A stretch of DNA of 13,145 nucleotides. It comes from JAXMAO01 sp046350375 (GTDB taxonomy: Bacteria; Planctomycetota; Phycisphaerae; UBA1845; UTPLA1). The notes under the pieces were generated by a model. It had not been told where the DNA came from. It ran no database searches and worked only from the letters and a program-made list of their open reading frames with translations. The stretch spans positions 1 to 13,145 of the forward strand of contig JAXMAO010000019.1 of NCBI GenBank assembly GCA_046350375.1, in the 5' to 3' direction. The position numbers and the translations under genes were made by a program. Below, in pieces: positions 7,369 to 13,145 of the stretch; position 1 is the first letter of the stretch, and every line of letters begins with the position of its first letter.

Positions 7369-8145
7369 ATGAAGATCATTCGCGAGCCGCAGGTGCACGT
7401 GGTCGGGCGCCAGTCGATCGACTCGACCGCGCTGGATCGGTTTCTGGCCGAGCACGACGTGTCGACCTGGGAGACCGACACCGACGTGGCCGGGCAGAAG
7501 TTGTGCGAGGTCGCCGGTCGCGTCTGCTACATGTCTTTCGCCAAGCCGCGGCCGGGCGGGAACGCGGCCTACCTGCGGCACATTCTCGAGGTCGGCCACG
7601 GCAGCGTGCTCGAACACGCGACCTGGAACCTGCTGTTCACCGGCGTGTCGCGGAGCTTCACGCACGAGCTGATCCGCCATCGTGCCGGGTTTGGATATTC
7701 GCAACTTTCGCAACGCTACGTCGACGAGAGCGTCGCCGAATATGTCGAGCCGGACGTGATCGCCGCCGACGCCGAGTGTCACGCCATGTTCGAGGCGGCG
7801 ATGCGCGAGGCGCACGCGGCCTACGTGAAGCTGGTTGATCGACTGGGGGCGCTGCTGGTCGACGAGCCGGACAAGACGCTGCGGCGGAAGCTGGCGCGGC
7901 AGGCGGCGCGATGCGTGCTGCCGAACGCGACCGAGACGAAGATTTTCGTGACGGCCAACGCGCGGGCGCTGCGGCATTTCATCGAGCTGCGGGCCAGCGC
8001 CCATGCCGAGCCGGAAATTCGCAAGGTCGCGGTGCGGGTGTGCGAGGTCATGCAGCGCGAGGCGCCGCACCTGTTCGGCGACTACACGCTGCGATCGCTG
8101 CCGGACGGCTCGCAGGTGGTCGAGACGCCGTTTCGCAAGGTGTAG
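7369..8145 (+). CDS. thyX: Flavin-dependent thymidylate synthase
   Basis: A 258-residue protein. It makes dTMP from dUMP using methylenetetrahydrofolate, with FAD and NADPH, as a tetramer in the cytosol; it replaces ThyA. Visible: CYMSF near residue 53, HGSVLEHATW (77-86), the ThyX motif RHRAGFGYSQLSQRYV (103-118), and the C-terminal NARALRHFIELR...EPEIR block for nucleotide and FAD contacts. The signature is usually written RHR-X7-S; here eight residues separate RHR from Ser114. The start is set by GGAGGAGGGG. The N-terminal 40 residues before the core are longer than in short ThyX proteins. The gene stands alone between the ABC operon and the TIGR03790 gene. Identification is firm. Confidence 0.95.
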   Translation: MKIIREPQVHVVGRQSIDSTALDRFLAEHDVSTWETDTDVAGQKLCEVAGRVCYMSFAKPRPGGNAAYLRHILEVGHGSVLEHATWNLLFTGVSRSFTHELIRHRAGFGYSQLSQRYVDESVAEYVEPDVIAADAECHAMFEAAMREAHAAYVKLVDRLGALLVDEPDKTLRRKLARQAARCVLPNATETKIFVTANARALRHFIELRASAHAEPEIRKVAVRVCEVMQREAPHLFGDYTLRSLPDGSQVVETPFRKV

Positions 8146-8293
8146 CCGGGCCGGCCGATTGCCCCCGGGCCGAGCGCGCGGTCGCCGCACGTCAAACGGG
8201 GCGCCCTGAATTCGCAATTGCAGCAAACCCCCGCGGGCGGATGTTCGCGGACGCGCGCGCCGCGCGGGTCGAGACGTATGCGGGCCGCGGGGA

Positions 8294-8299
8294 TATAGT
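8294..8299 (+). promoter_or_regulatory. Possible -10 element for the TIGR03790 gene
   Basis: TATAGT matches five of six bases of the sigma70 -10 consensus and stands out in GC-rich DNA. It lies about 90 bases before the putative ATG at 8387. No good -35 is seen. The remaining gap from 8146 contains a short AT-richer patch around 8208-8228 (GAATTCGCAATTGC) and nothing else recognisable. Confidence 0.3.
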
Positions 8300-8328
8300 G
8301 CAGCTTGCAGCCTGGCGAGCTTCTGCGG

Positions 8329-8357
8329 GCCGGCGACCGTTCTCGGTCGCGCCCGGC
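8329..8357 (+). other. Bulged hairpin in the leader of the TIGR03790 gene
   Basis: GCCGG+CGACCG (8329-8339), loop TTCT, then CGGTCG (8344-8349), a 3-base bulge CGC, and CCGGC (8353-8357): 11 base pairs in all. It ends 30 bases before the ATG at 8387. No T run follows. It may be a leader structure or a chance GC stem. Confidence 0.35.
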
Positions 8358-8386
8358 TGCGTGGGGGTTGAAGCGTGAGGGGTCGC

Positions 8387-8440
8387 ATGCGAAATCGAGC
8401 CAGCGGCGGTGGGGCGGTTGTTGCGATGGCGCTGGCGTGA
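8387..8440 (+). other. Displaced signal peptide of the TIGR03790 protein
   Basis: From the ATG at 8387 the frame reads MRNRASGGGAVVAMALA and then hits TGA at 8438. This is a good short signal peptide: basic start, hydrophobic core, and AxA-like end. GAGGGG lies about five bases before the ATG. The following gene, in the +1 frame, has no signal peptide of its own, though its family is exported. One missing base near 8438 would join the two. Confidence 0.6.
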
Positions 8441-9941
8441 GTCCGCGACGCCGACGCGTGGAGACATCTCGCCGAACCAGACGCTGGTGGTCTACAACTC
8501 GGCGGCGGCCGAGTCTCTGCCGCTGCTGGCGAGCTATCTCGCGGCGCATCCCGGCATTCCGCCGGAGAACGTGCTGGACCTGAACTATGCCGGCCTGCTC
8601 ACGCCCGACGTCACCTATGCGACGTTCGTGCAGCGCATCCGCGACCCGATCCGTGCGTATCTTGCCGCGCCGGGCCTGCCCGACCCGTCGTCGATCATCC
8701 TGATCGTCATCCTGCGGCCGTTTCCGCATCGGGTGCAGGACCCGGCAAACCCCGGACTGGGCGACTCACCGAGCGCGGCCGCGAACGCCTTCGTTGCCGG
8801 CCGGGCGGGCTATGCCTCGGTCGATTCGGAACTGACGCTGCTGTGGCAGCCGCTCGACAGCGGCGAGGCCGGCGGCACGATGGACAGCAAGTCGGACAAC
8901 GCGATCGTCAATCCGTATCACGGGAGCCCGACGCCGATCGACACCATATCGCGCGCGAACATTCTGACGGCCCAGCCGTTCACCAACGTGCTGAACGTCG
9001 CATGGTTTCTCGACGGCACGACGATGACGCCCGGCGACATGTACCTGGTCTGCCGCGTCGATGGCACCACGCTGTCCGACGCGCAGGCGCTGATCTCCCG
9101 CGCCGCCGGGCTGTACGTGAACAAGAACGTGGCGCGGGCGTTGTTCGACGAATACAACACCGCGGCGCGGCCGCCGCTCGACGACGACAGCCTTTTCACG
9201 CCGCCGAGCGCCGACCCGTTCTGGGGCGGGCCGGACTATGACGACGCCCAGGCGGTGCTCGTCGGCGCGGGCTTCATGGTTCGTCATGACGAGACGTTCA
9301 ACTTCATCACCGGGCCGGAGGACAGCGGCCGGCTGATTCTCTATGCCTCGTACGGCGAAAACCACAGCCTGGGGGGCGCCGGCGAGGATCCGCCCGGCCT
9401 GGGAGTCTACATCGACACCTTCGCCGGAAAGTTCGTCCGCGGGGCGATCTTCAACACGATCGAGTCGTTCAACTGCCGCGCGTTCGGCGGGCTGGGCACC
9501 ATGGCCAACCAGGAGCAGGCGGCCGACTTCTTCGCCGTGGGCGGCACCTTCGCCGTCGGCAGCGTCTGGGAGCCGCTCAGCGGGCTGGTGCCGGACAACG
9601 AGTTTGTCGCGCAGAACTTTCTGGTGAACAACCGCACCTGGGCCGAGGCGGCCTGGTCGGCCATACCGGCGCTGAGCTGGGCGACGATTGCGGTGGGCGA
9701 TCCGCTCGCCAAGGCGGCGGTCATTGCCGACCCCGGCCTGCCGACCGGCGACATGAACGGCGACGGCTTCGTCCGCGGCGACGACGTGCAATGGTTCGTC
9801 ACCGTGCTGAACGGCGGCGAGGCGACCTACCGCGCCGCGTTTCCGGCGCTCGATCCGCTTTTGCGCGGCGACTTCACCGGCGACTACCAGGTTCACTCCG
9901 ACGACATCCCCGGCTTCATCGCGGCGCTGATGGCGCCGTAG
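8409..9941 (+). CDS. TIGR03790-type exported protein with dockerin-like C-terminal repeats
   Basis: The open frame begins at GTG 8409 (510 residues), but its first 12 residues (MGRLLRWRWRES) look like shadow sequence; the true start is probably ATG 8387 through a frame break near 8438. The body starts ISPNQTLVVYN (residues 20-30) and continues with the 'AESLPLLASYLAAHPGIPPENVLDL' pattern typical of the TIGR03790 family, an uncharacterised family common in planctomycetes and some other soil and aquatic bacteria. It ends with two dockerin-like calcium-loop repeats, GDMNGDGFVRGDD (from residue 447) and GDFTGDYQVHSDD (from 487). These often close secreted planctomycete proteins and may mediate attachment or sorting. 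It is presumably secreted or surface-bound. No catalytic residues can be named and function is unknown. Confidence 0.8.
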   Translation: MGRLLRWRWRESATPTRGDISPNQTLVVYNSAAAESLPLLASYLAAHPGIPPENVLDLNYAGLLTPDVTYATFVQRIRDPIRAYLAAPGLPDPSSIILIVILRPFPHRVQDPANPGLGDSPSAAANAFVAGRAGYASVDSELTLLWQPLDSGEAGGTMDSKSDNAIVNPYHGSPTPIDTISRANILTAQPFTNVLNVAWFLDGTTMTPGDMYLVCRVDGTTLSDAQALISRAAGLYVNKNVARALFDEYNTAARPPLDDDSLFTPPSADPFWGGPDYDDAQAVLVGAGFMVRHDETFNFITGPEDSGRLILYASYGENHSLGGAGEDPPGLGVYIDTFAGKFVRGAIFNTIESFNCRAFGGLGTMANQEQAADFFAVGGTFAVGSVWEPLSGLVPDNEFVAQNFLVNNRTWAEAAWSAIPALSWATIAVGDPLAKAAVIADPGLPTGDMNGDGFVRGDDVQWFVTVLNGGEATYRAAFPALDPLLRGDFTGDYQVHSDDIPGFIAALMAP

Positions 9942-9988
9942 GCGGGCATCCGCGCCCGGCTCGCACGGAACGGCCGCGCCGCGCGCCG

Positions 9989-10595
9989 TCAGCGCGGCTG
10001 CACCACAATCGCCTTGGGCGTAGTCGGGCAGAAGAACTGGCACACGCCGCACCCCACGCAGCCGCGGCCGCCGGCGTCGCCATCCAGGTCGATGACGCAC
10101 CTTGCCGCCGGCGTCGATCTCGATGGCCTCGGCGCTGATCGGGCGCTGCTCGACGCAGATGCGGCATTCGTCGCCGCGACCGCACCACAGCCGCTCGTCG
10201 ACGCGCGCCCCCCCCATGCGAATGGCGAACCGGTCGACGAGCTGCACGCTCCCGCTCGGGCAGACCTTCATGCAGGCCAGCTCGTCGCACACCACGCAGG
10301 CCGAGAGGTCGGCGTCGATGGTCGGGGTGCCGCGCAGCTCGTCGTCGGCACTGGTCGACAGGCGGATGCACTTGGCCGGGCAGGCGTCGGCGAGCGCGCA
10401 GCGGAAGCAGGTATCGAGGAACTCGCGCTCTGGCTTCGCGCCGGGCGGGCGCAGCGAAGGGCGCTGGCCGCCGACCGGCAGCGGCAAACGCCGCTCAATG
10501 GCGTCGGCCAGCGGGCGCAGAATGCGCGCCAGCCCGGCGGCGAAGAACTCTCGCCGACCGCTGGGCGGGCGCGCGTCGGGGGCATCATCCGGCAT
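9989..10595 (-). CDS. Polyferredoxin (NapG/MauM-like), frameshifted
   Basis: As assembled, the frame starting at 10595 runs past its natural end; removing one base near 10097 restores a 201-residue protein stopping at 9989. Four Fe-S motifs are then visible. I: Cys63, 66, 72, 76 (spacing x2, x5, x3). II: Cys100, 103, 108, 112 in CVVCDELACMKVCP. III: Cys138, 144, 147, then Arg151 where the fourth Cys is expected (CRICVEQRP; codon CGC instead of TGC). IV, only in the restored frame: CVGCGVCQFFCP. The layout resembles NapG/MauM ferredoxins, which pass electrons in membrane-linked redox chains. The N-terminal SGRREFF resembles a Tat motif but lacks a clean hydrophobic stretch, so location is unclear. 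It overlaps the upstream zinc-ribbon gene by 11 bases. It may be a pseudogene or an assembly error. Confidence 0.75.
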
Positions 10596-10804
10596 TGGGT
10601 TTCGGTGCGGCCTTGGCGGCCAGCTTCCGCTCCAGCTCGCGGAGCCTGCGGTTCAGCCGCTCGACGACCGCCCGGACCGGCTCAGGCAGGGCGGGCGCAG
10701 GCCGGGCAGTAGCGCGTGGCGCCGCTGTTGGGCACGGGATAGTCGTACTTGTCGTTGCAGGCGCGGCAGACGCGCTGCTGGAGCTCATCGTCACGCGGGT
10801 CCAT
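10585..10804 (-). CDS. Small zinc-ribbon protein with C-terminal coiled coil, frameshifted
   Basis: From ATG 10804 the frame reads MDPRDDELQQRVCRACNDKY and on to YCPACARPA, then stops at 10682. The neighbouring frame carries on smoothly as LPEPVRAVVERLNRRLREL to a stop at 10585. Removing one base in the GGG at 10693-10695 gives a single 72-residue protein: a zinc ribbon (Cys13/16 and Cys33/36) followed by a short Leu-rich helix (about 43-62) and an Ala/Pro/Lys tail. The ribbon type is common in small regulators and adaptor proteins; no function is known. It overlaps the polyferredoxin start by 11 bases, so the two are very likely one operon. A TACAAT lies just before the ATG, with no ribosome site, suggesting a leaderless message. 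Confidence 0.6.
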
Positions 10805-10811
10805 GGAGGCG

Positions 10812-10817
10812 ATTGTA
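10812..10817 (-). promoter_or_regulatory. Possible -10 element for the zinc-ribbon/polyferredoxin pair
   Basis: On the minus strand TACAAT (10817-10812) stands seven bases before the ATG at 10804, so RNA would begin at or next to the start codon. There is no Shine-Dalgarno. No -35 consensus is seen; the region it would occupy is filled by a perfect inverted repeat. Confidence 0.35.
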
Positions 10818-10818
10818 A

Positions 10819-10838
10819 CGCCGGCCGGGCGGCCGGCG
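10819..10838. promoter_or_regulatory. Perfect 8-base inverted repeat between divergent genes
   Basis: CGCCGGCC (10819-10826), GGGC, GGCCGGCG (10831-10838). It lies between the divergent zinc-ribbon gene and the orphan permease, one base from the candidate -10. It could be an operator or simply a GC-rich stem; the all-G/C composition makes chance plausible. Confidence 0.35.
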
Positions 10839-10863
10839 CGCGTCGCGAGTACCTGCCGCGATC

Positions 10864-11651
10864 GTGTAGCGCTACCTGCGACTGGCATTGATGTTTGCCG
10901 CGTCAGCATTCAGGACGACGCGGCGTATCGCGTGGACGCGATCATTCGCGCCGTCGTGGCGCTGGTGCACGTGGCGGCCGAGCTGATGGGGCTGTGGGTG
11001 CTGTTTTCGAACACGCGCTCGCTGAACGGCTGGACGGTGTGGCAGACGGTGGCGCTGCTGGGCGTGTTCCGGGTGATGGTGGCGTCGATCCGCCTGTTCA
11101 TCGCCCCCAACATGCGCCAGACGATGGAGGACATTCGCAACGGCACGCTCGATTTCGTGCTGCTGCGGCCCGTCGCCACCCTGTTCCTGGCGAGCTTCCG
11201 GCGGGTGGTGATGGTGGAGCTGTTCGACGTGCTGCTGGGGCTGTCGATGACGTCGGTGGCGGTGGTGAAGCTGCGCGGCACGATCTCGGTGGCCGGGCTG
11301 GCGTCGTTCGTGCTGCTGGTGTGCGCGGGGGTGCTGATCTGCTACGCCATCTGGCTGTCGCTGGCGACGCTGTCGTTCTGGTTCACGCGTGTCGCCAACA
11401 TCGAGATGATCTTCTGGAACCTGTTCGAGGTCGGGCGCTACCCGGTGGACATCTACCCGCCGATGATGCGGCGGCTGCTGACGTACGTCATTCCGGTCGC
11501 GTTCATCACCACCGTGCCGGCGCAGGCCGCGTGCCAGCCGATCGCGCCGCTCAAGCTGCTGTTCGGGCTGGCGGTGGGGTCGGCGCTGCTGGCGGCGGCG
11601 GCGCGGTTCTGGCGGTACGGACTGCGGCATTACAGTGGCGCCTCGGCCTGA
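10864..11651 (+). CDS. ABC-2 family permease (PF06182-like), start disrupted
   Basis: From 10902 the frame encodes 249 residues with about six hydrophobic segments. Key marks are SIQDDAAYRVD (usual 'ely Ra' N-terminal cytoplasmic block), a TLDFVLLRPV segment, FEVGRYPVDIYP and VIPVAFITTVPAQA; the last two are typical of PF06182 (COG3694/COG4587) permeases. The missing N-terminus is visible in another frame: RYLRLALMFAA (10870-10902). One lost G near 10902 would join them, giving about 262 residues, the usual family length. A GTG at 10864 would be the natural start but is followed by an in-frame TAG (10867-10869). No ribosome site is seen. Members normally work as two permeases with an ATPase; no partner lies next to it here. 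It runs toward the MsbA-like gene, 12 bases apart. Substrate unknown. Confidence 0.7.
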
Positions 11652-11663
11652 GGCCGGGCCGCG

Positions 11664-13145
11664 TCACACCGCGGCGGCCGGACGGGGGAGCAGCGCTGCG
11701 ACGGTTGGGGTGGTGGTGAGCTGATTTTCGAAGAGGGTGCGATAGAGCCCGCAGCGGGCCAGCAGCTCGGCATGCTGTCCAACGTCGACGATCCGCCCGG
11801 CGTCCATGACGACGATGCGGTCGGCGTTCAAGATGGTGCTGAAGCGGTGGGCGATGATGAACCCGGTGCGATCGGCCAGGAAGGCCTCGACGGCGCGGTG
11901 AATCTTCTGCTCGCTGTCGGCATCGATCTGGCTGGTGGCCTCGTCGAAGATGAGGATCGGCGCGTTCCGCAGAATCGCGCGCGCGATGGTCAGCCGCTGG
12001 CGCTGGCCGCCCGAAAGCGTGGCGCCGTGCTCGCCGACGCGCGTCTCGTAGCCTTCGGGCAACTGCGTGATGAACTCGTCGGCGTAGGCGGCCTGCGCGG
12101 CGCGGACGATGCGCCGCCCATCTTCGGGCGACATGCGGTGACGCTCGGGATGGCGGGCCGCCAGGGTCATCTTGCGCAGCAGCCGCTCGTCGCCGTAGGC
12201 GATGTTCTCGCGCACCGTGGCCGCGAAGATGATGGATTCCTGCGTCACCAGGCTGATCTGGCGTCGCAGAGACTTGAGTGAACAGCCGCGCACGTCCTGC
12301 CCGTCGAAGCAGATCCGCCCGGACTGCGGCTCGAAGAAGCGCGCCAGCATGGCCAGCAGCGTGGTCTTGCCCGAGCCGTTCGGCCCGACGACGGCGATGC
12401 GCTCGCCGCGCCGCACGGTGAGGCTGAATTCGTGCACCGCCGGCCGATCGGAGCCGGGATAGGTGAAGGTCAATTCGTCGAAGGTGATTTCGCGCTGCAG
12501 CGGCGGCAGCTCGGGCAGGCCGCCGGGGGGCTGCACTTCCTCGACCGGCAGGTCGATGATCTCGAAGACGCGTTCGGCCGCGGCGTTGGCGCGTTGCAGG
12601 CGGGTGTAGAGGTTGGAGAGCTTGCGGAGCGGGTCGAAGATGGCGATCAGGCAGATGACCATCGTCATGAAGGTCGCCGGCTCCATGCGGCCGTCGAGCA
12701 TCTGGCTGTAGAACCAGACGGTGGCGGCGGCGCCGATGGCGATTCCAAGGAACTCGAAGGCCGGGCTGGTGATGGCCTCGACCAGCTCGATGCGGACCTG
12801 CTGGCGGAGCATGGCCCAGTCGACCGCGAAGAGGTGGCGGCGCTCGAACCGCTCCATGTTGTAGCCCTTGACCACGCGGATGCCGACCAGGGCCCCTTCG
12901 AGCCCGCCGAGCATGCGGGCGTAGCCTTGCAGCAGGCGGCGCGTGGCGCGGCGGACGAGCTTGCCGAAATAGCGGATGAGCCAGGCGGCGGCCGGGGCGA
13001 CGATGACCGCGAAGAGCGTGACGCGCGGCGCCATGCCCAGCGCCAGGACGAACACGCCGGCACTCTTGAGCGGCTCGCGGATGGTCTGGGCGAAGACGAA
13101 GGTGATGCCGCGGTAGATGTCCTGGCTGTCCTGGGTGAAGCGGCT
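11664..13145 (-). CDS. MsbA-like ABC exporter, half-transporter, 5' end outside window
   Basis: The frame is open to the window edge; 493 residues are visible, of about 600 normally. It begins within the transmembrane domain (three or so hydrophobic segments remain, near 13055-12960 and 12770-12620), including the coupling helices and a GLEGALVGIRVVKGYNMERF segment typical of MsbA/LmrA exporters. The ATPase domain has Walker A GPNGSGKTT (about 12390-12364), the Q-loop TQES, the signature LSGGQRQRL (about 12020-11994), Walker B ILIFDEA, and switch His in AHRFST. A roughly 20-residue insertion rich in Arg and His (LRKMTLAARHPERHRMSPED) follows ENIAYGDE, where relatives have a short turn. It is likely a homodimeric exporter of lipid A or another hydrophobic molecule in the inner membrane. 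There is no terminator beyond the convergent neighbour. Confidence 0.9.
   Translation of the reverse strand, partial: SRFTQDSQDIYRGITFVFAQTIREPLKSAGVFVLALGMAPRVTLFAVIVAPAAAWLIRYFGKLVRRATRRLLQGYARMLGGLEGALVGIRVVKGYNMERFERRHLFAVDWAMLRQQVRIELVEAITSPAFEFLGIAIGAAATVWFYSQMLDGRMEPATFMTMVICLIAIFDPLRKLSNLYTRLQRANAAAERVFEIIDLPVEEVQPPGGLPELPPLQREITFDELTFTYPGSDRPAVHEFSLTVRRGERIAVVGPNGSGKTTLLAMLARFFEPQSGRICFDGQDVRGCSLKSLRRQISLVTQESIIFAATVRENIAYGDERLLRKMTLAARHPERHRMSPEDGRRIVRAAQAAYADEFITQLPEGYETRVGEHGATLSGGQRQRLTIARAILRNAPILIFDEATSQIDADSEQKIHRAVEAFLADRTGFIIAHRFSTILNADRIVVMDAGRIVDVGQHAELLARCGLYRTLFENQLTTTPTVAALLPRPAAAV

Noticed and set aside
7030..8388. A 452-codon minus-strand frame opposite thyX
   Set aside because: It is antisense to a firmly identified ThyX and has no recognisable domain.
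8766..9988. Continuation of the polyferredoxin frame opposite the TIGR03790 gene
   Set aside because: It is produced only by the frame break near 10097; the restored frame stops at 9989, and the extension is shadow sequence.
9942..9988. Possible terminator between convergent TIGR03790 and polyferredoxin genes
   Set aside because: Only a 4-base stem (GGGC/GCCC) and no T run.
10872..11630. A His/Gln/Arg-rich minus-strand frame opposite the orphan permease
   Set aside because: It is a composition artefact antisense to the hydrophobic permease and has no ribosome site.
11641..11665. Possible bidirectional terminator CGGCCT-G-AGGCCG
   Set aside because: The loop is too small and there is no T tract on either strand.
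1..13145. CRISPR arrays, tRNA or rRNA genes, insertion sequences
   Set aside because: Reading found no regularly spaced repeats, no cloverleaf-like segments, no transposase ORF and no long terminal inverted repeats.

Overview
This is a GC-rich chromosomal window (every gene is dense in G/C-ending codons). It most likely comes from a planctomycete-type bacterium (Planctomycetota, possibly a Phycisphaerae-like lineage). The best pointer is the secreted TIGR03790-type protein ending in two dockerin-like calcium repeats, a combination typical of that phylum. The assignment is inferred from gene content only. There are no tRNA, rRNA, CRISPR or insertion-sequence signals.

Layout, left to right. 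(1) The 3' part of a glutamate-cysteine-ligase-like carboxylate-amine ligase overlaps a class I amidotransferase-like gamma-glutamyl hydrolase (1-1594, +). (2) A small exported DUF6265-type protein and a Mn-type superoxide dismutase lie on the minus strand (1613-2848). (3) Divergent from these is cofactor-independent phosphoglycerate mutase gpmI (3054-4679, +). (4) A two-gene ABC-2 system, ATPase plus large permease, follows (4748-7194, +). (5) Next is the flavin-dependent thymidylate synthase thyX (7369-8145, +). (6) Then comes the TIGR03790/dockerin-like protein (8387-9941, +). (7) A minus-strand pair encodes a 72-residue zinc-ribbon protein overlapping a polyferredoxin of the NapG/MauM style (9989-10804). 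(8) Divergent from that pair is an orphan ABC-2 permease of the PF06182 kind (10864-11651, +). (9) Convergent with it is the C-terminal part of an MsbA-like ABC exporter (11664-13145, -).

The most striking feature is a set of single-base frame disruptions confined to five genes. They are a compensated +1/-1 pair in the ABC ATPase, a frame break that separates the TIGR03790 protein from its signal peptide, a +1 in the polyferredoxin, a +1 in the zinc-ribbon gene, and a -1 (plus an in-frame TAG) at the start of the orphan permease. In each case the conserved residues continue in the neighbouring frame. The intact housekeeping genes (gpmI, sodA, thyX) show none. Either the consensus has local indel errors or this accessory block is decaying; the sequence alone cannot decide. 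I found no clearly new defence or mobile system. The better candidates for unusual biology are the overlapping gamma-glutamyl ligase/hydrolase pair, the zinc-ribbon/polyferredoxin pair and the function-unknown TIGR03790 protein.
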